NCBI GenBank assembly: GCA_019416395.1
Contig: DXXH01000091.1
Span: 2,065-9,736 of the forward strand
Direction of reading: 5' to 3'
DNA: 7,672 nt
Source of the DNA: Clostridiales bacterium
GTDB lineage: Bacteria > Bacillota > Clostridia > Oscillospirales > Acutalibacteraceae
Shown here: one piece after another, positions 6,144 to 7,672 of the stretch
Layout of the letters: every line of letters begins with the position of its first letter
Numbering within the stretch: the stretch's first letter is position 1
Notes under the pieces: generated by a model
The model's database searches: none
What the model was told of the DNA's origin: nothing
Seen by the model: the letters and a program-made list of their open reading frames with translations, nothing else
Made by a program: the position numbers and the translations under genes

Positions 6144-6211
6144 ACATTCCATGGATCGCCCTATCCCATGTGTTCCGGGCGGCGCAATGATGAAAGGATG
6201 GAATCAAAACA

Positions 6212-6751
6212 ATGGGTGACGTATTTATTGAACGCATGGTGAAAAAGAAATTTGAATCCACGGACTTGCTGATACTGGTTGGACTGATCGTCGGCATGAT
6301 CGTGGTGGTGTTTATAGGGTTTGTGATCGGTTTTGTGCTCATGCCGTTCCCCATGCTCACACTGCTCATCGCACTGGGCGCTGGTTTTGGCGGTTATAAG
6401 CTGATGACCATGCGGCTTTTGGAGTATGAATACAGCTTGACCAACGGGTATGTGGCGGTGGATAAGATCATGAACCGGGCCACCCGGAAGCGCATGACTG
6501 CTTTTGAGTGCAATACGGCGGAAGATATTGGCCAATACACCCAGAATGAAGCCCGGCTGAAGAATCAAAGCTTTGACGCCCGGATTTTCGCCACAGAGTA
6601 CAGCGATCACCGGGACGCTTGGTATATGATCGTGCGCAGCAAGAAAACCGGCAAGACCCTGGTGGTTTTCAACCCGGACGAAGAACTGCTGGAAGCCATT
6701 AAGAAGTTTATCCCCCGTCCCTTGAAGTTCGAGAAGTTTGGCAGAAATTGA
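6212..6751 (+). CDS. Two-helix membrane protein, DUF6106-like, function unknown
   Basis: A 179-residue protein with a short basic N-terminus (MGDVFIERMVKKKFEST), two adjacent membrane helices (about 18-43 and 45-62, the second ending GAGFGGYKLM), and a cytoplasm-facing domain of about 115 residues by the positive-inside rule. The segment LLEYEYSLTNGYVAVDKIMNRATRKRMTAFEC (70-100) is reminiscent of bacterial PH-like membrane-associated domains. With MxDVF at the start, it resembles clostridial proteins annotated DUF6106; I rely on memory for that family name. The C-terminus (VVFNPDEELLEAIKKFIPRPLKF) resembles the end of a PH-like fold, where a helix closes the barrel. The start is ATG 6212, with AAAGGATGG (6193-6201) upstream at somewhat long spacing. 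It is monocistronic: own promoter at 6115-6143 and own terminator at 6757-6796. No catalytic motif is visible, so no function is proposed. Confidence 0.85.
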   Translation: MGDVFIERMVKKKFESTDLLILVGLIVGMIVVVFIGFVIGFVLMPFPMLTLLIALGAGFGGYKLMTMRLLEYEYSLTNGYVAVDKIMNRATRKRMTAFECNTAEDIGQYTQNEARLKNQSFDARIFATEYSDHRDAWYMIVRSKKTGKTLVVFNPDEELLEAIKKFIPRPLKFEKFGRN

Positions 6752-6756
6752 CGAAG

Positions 6757-6796
6757 AAAACCGGTCAAGCCTTTTGTGTGGCTTGGCCGGTTTTTT
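6757..6796. terminator. Strong terminator between the DUF6106-like gene and ribU
   Basis: AACCGGTCAAGCC (6759-6771) pairs with GGCTTGGCCGGTT (6780-6792), 13 bp with one T-G wobble, across an 8-nt loop, followed by T to 6796. The flanking AAAA (6757-6760) gives TTTT on the other strand, so it can also end ribU transcripts, whose stop lies 25 bp to the right. Confidence 0.92.
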
Positions 6797-6820
6797 ATGG
6801 GGAAGTATGTTTGGGTTGTT

Positions 6821-7417
6821 TTAGATTTTTCCCTTGATCAGCGGGGAAATCCGTTTATAGATCAGGAAGGTGATGACCACGCTGCACATGGCTTTGCAGA
6901 AGGTGAAAGGCATGTTGAATACCACCAGGGCCTGGGGCAATGTTTTCACCCAGGGGAGAATGGCCTGGTACAAGGCCATGACCTTGTCAGTGGTCATGTT
7001 GTAGAATACGGCATAGGCCGGATAGCTGATGAAGAGGTTGATGGGGAAACTGAGGATTGCCATCACCAGCGCTCCCACAAAGGACCCCACTACAGCGCCC
7101 ACCCGGTCTTTCCGGTACTTGTAAATCAGTCCGGCCGGCACCACAAAGGTAACGCCCATGAGGAAGTTGCACAGCTCCCCGGCGCCGCCTGTGCCGGAAG
7201 CAGGCAGGTTCACCACATTCTTGATCAGGCACACCACCGCCCCGCTGGTGGGGCCCATGGTAAAGGCGGCGATCAAGGCAGGCAGCTCTGAAAAATCCAT
7301 AGCCAGGAAGCTGGGAAGAATCACGGGAATGCTGAAGCTGAAAAACATCAGCACAGTTGCCACAGCGCCCAGAATGGCGGTCATGGTCAGAGTTCTTACG
7401 TTGACTTTCTTTTGCAT
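6821..7417 (-). CDS. ribU: Riboflavin-specific ECF transporter S component, RibU-type
   Basis: A 198-residue membrane protein with about six helices, the size and layout of ECF S components. The stretch VILPSFLAMDFSELPALIAAFTMGPTSGAVVCLIKNVVNL (32-71), then GTGGAGELCNFLMG (75-88), fits the RibU subgroup, which captures riboflavin outside the cell and delivers it through a shared EcfA/EcfA'/EcfT energising module. The N-terminal helix has an alanine pair A14xxxA18 (TAILGAVAT), the usual contact with EcfT. No ATPase or T component is in the window, as expected for the shared-module (group II) system. The start is ATG 7417, with AAAGGA 8 nt upstream. The longer frame from TTG 7498 begins in the loop of the upstream terminator and is rejected. 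The FMN riboswitch at 7557-7672 independently supports riboflavin as the substrate. Confidence 0.93.
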   Translation of the reverse strand: MQKKVNVRTLTMTAILGAVATVLMFFSFSIPVILPSFLAMDFSELPALIAAFTMGPTSGAVVCLIKNVVNLPASGTGGAGELCNFLMGVTFVVPAGLIYKYRKDRVGAVVGSFVGALVMAILSFPINLFISYPAYAVFYNMTTDKVMALYQAILPWVKTLPQALVVFNMPFTFCKAMCSVVITFLIYKRISPLIKGKI

Positions 7418-7476
7418 CGAACCAGTCCTTTCGGAAAAATTAGGTTCGCAAAAGACCGAAGGGGTGGAAAAAGACG

Positions 7477-7513
7477 AAAAAAATCCCGGAACCGTCAAAA
7501 AAGACAGCCCGGG
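7477..7513 (-). terminator. Riboswitch-controlled intrinsic terminator upstream of ribU
   Basis: On the minus strand CCCGGGCTGTC (7503-7513) pairs with GACGGT and CCGGG (7485-7496, one bulged T and two G-T wobbles). The loop is six T, and seven T follow (7477-7483). It lies about 44 nt after the FMN aptamer and 59 nt before the ribU ATG, the standard place for the expression platform of a transcriptional OFF switch. Confidence 0.88.
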
Positions 7514-7556
7514 GCTTTCGCGATGAAACTGGAATGGGTAAAAACAGCCGTTTCCA

Positions 7557-7672
7557 ATCTTCTTTCATCCGGACTTTCCCGCGAAATGCGGTTCACCGTC
7601 GGTACCGGAATCACACCGGTTCGGCGGAGAGGGAAGCCTCTCCGTTCGCAGACTTTACTGCCGGTCAGGAAT
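7557..7672 (-). promoter_or_regulatory. FMN riboswitch (RFN element), 5' end outside window
   Basis: Read on the minus strand from the right edge, the conserved RFN blocks appear in order: ATTCCTGACCGGC (end of P2 and start of P3; usual form ATTCCCNACCGGCGG), GCAG/CTGC of P3, a variable 7-bp hairpin CGGAGAG/CTCTCCG (7625-7644), then ACCGGTGTGATTCCGGT (P5), CCGACGGT, a P6 hairpin CCGC-ATTT-GCGG, and AGTCCGGATGAAAGAAGAT (ending at 7557). Only the first roughly 20-30 nt (P1 5' strand and the start of P2, usual block GGGCGGGGTGAAA) are missing beyond base 7672. FMN binding would favour the terminator at 7477-7513 and lower ribU expression. The promoter is off the window. Confidence 0.96.

Noticed and set aside
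7418..7498. N-terminal extension of RibU from TTG 7498
   Set aside because: The codon lies in the loop of the riboswitch terminator. ATG 7417 has AAAGGA 8 nt upstream, and the extension is not hydrophobic or family-like.
1..7672. Search for CRISPR repeats, insertion-sequence ends, tRNA or rRNA genes, phage or defence genes
   Set aside because: No regularly spaced repeats, transposase motifs, terminal inverted repeats or cloverleaf sequences were seen. All space is accounted for by housekeeping genes and their control regions.

Overview
The window looks like chromosomal housekeeping DNA from a Gram-positive, low-to-moderate GC member of the Clostridia, most likely a gut Oscillospiraceae/Ruminococcaceae-type bacterium. 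The pointers are a T-box leader before pheST, an FMN riboswitch before a RibU-type ECF substrate-binding protein, an IreB (UPF0297) gene, a DUF6106-like membrane protein, sigma-A promoters with strong purine-rich Shine-Dalgarno sites, and GTG/TTG start codons. The taxonomic placement is an inference from gene content, not a database match.

Left part (1-1582, plus strand): the 3' end of a MIF/phenylpyruvate-tautomerase-like gene, then after 33 bp a 429-residue polytopic PIG-V/GPI18-like mannosyltransferase with a GTG start. Two hairpin terminators between 1525 and 1582 insulate this pair from the converging minus-strand genes.

Middle part (1592-6024, minus strand, read right to left): a sigma-A promoter (-10 at 5996-6001) drives a leader of about 260 nt that is a phenylalanine T-box (UUC specifier, canonical antiterminator and terminator). 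Then come pheS, pheT, ireB and a 97-residue protein of unknown function. ireB has its own promoter inside the pheT-ireB gap, so the last two genes can be expressed apart from the tRNA-regulated pair. No terminator is visible after pheT, so read-through is also possible. Phenylalanyl-tRNA synthetase would therefore respond to uncharged tRNA-Phe, while IreB is a small target of PASTA Ser/Thr kinases in related Firmicutes.

Right part (6115-7672): a divergent promoter, closely resembling the pheS promoter, drives a two-helix membrane protein (DUF6106-like) on the plus strand, ending at a strong bidirectional terminator. Converging on it from the right edge is ribU, preceded by a transcription terminator and an FMN riboswitch whose first bases lie outside the window. 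FMN would repress riboflavin uptake by promoting termination.

I found no mobile element, CRISPR array, tRNA, rRNA or defence island, and nothing that clearly amounts to a new biological system. The points most worth a second look are the ireB gene linked to pheST and an uncharacterised small protein instead of ruvX, the matched divergent promoters at 5995-6144, a near-exact 16-nt repeat inside the T-box leader, and a predicted switching helix in the FMN riboswitch. Several gene starts are set here from ribosome-binding sites and differ from the longest open frame (ireB, pheS, ribU).
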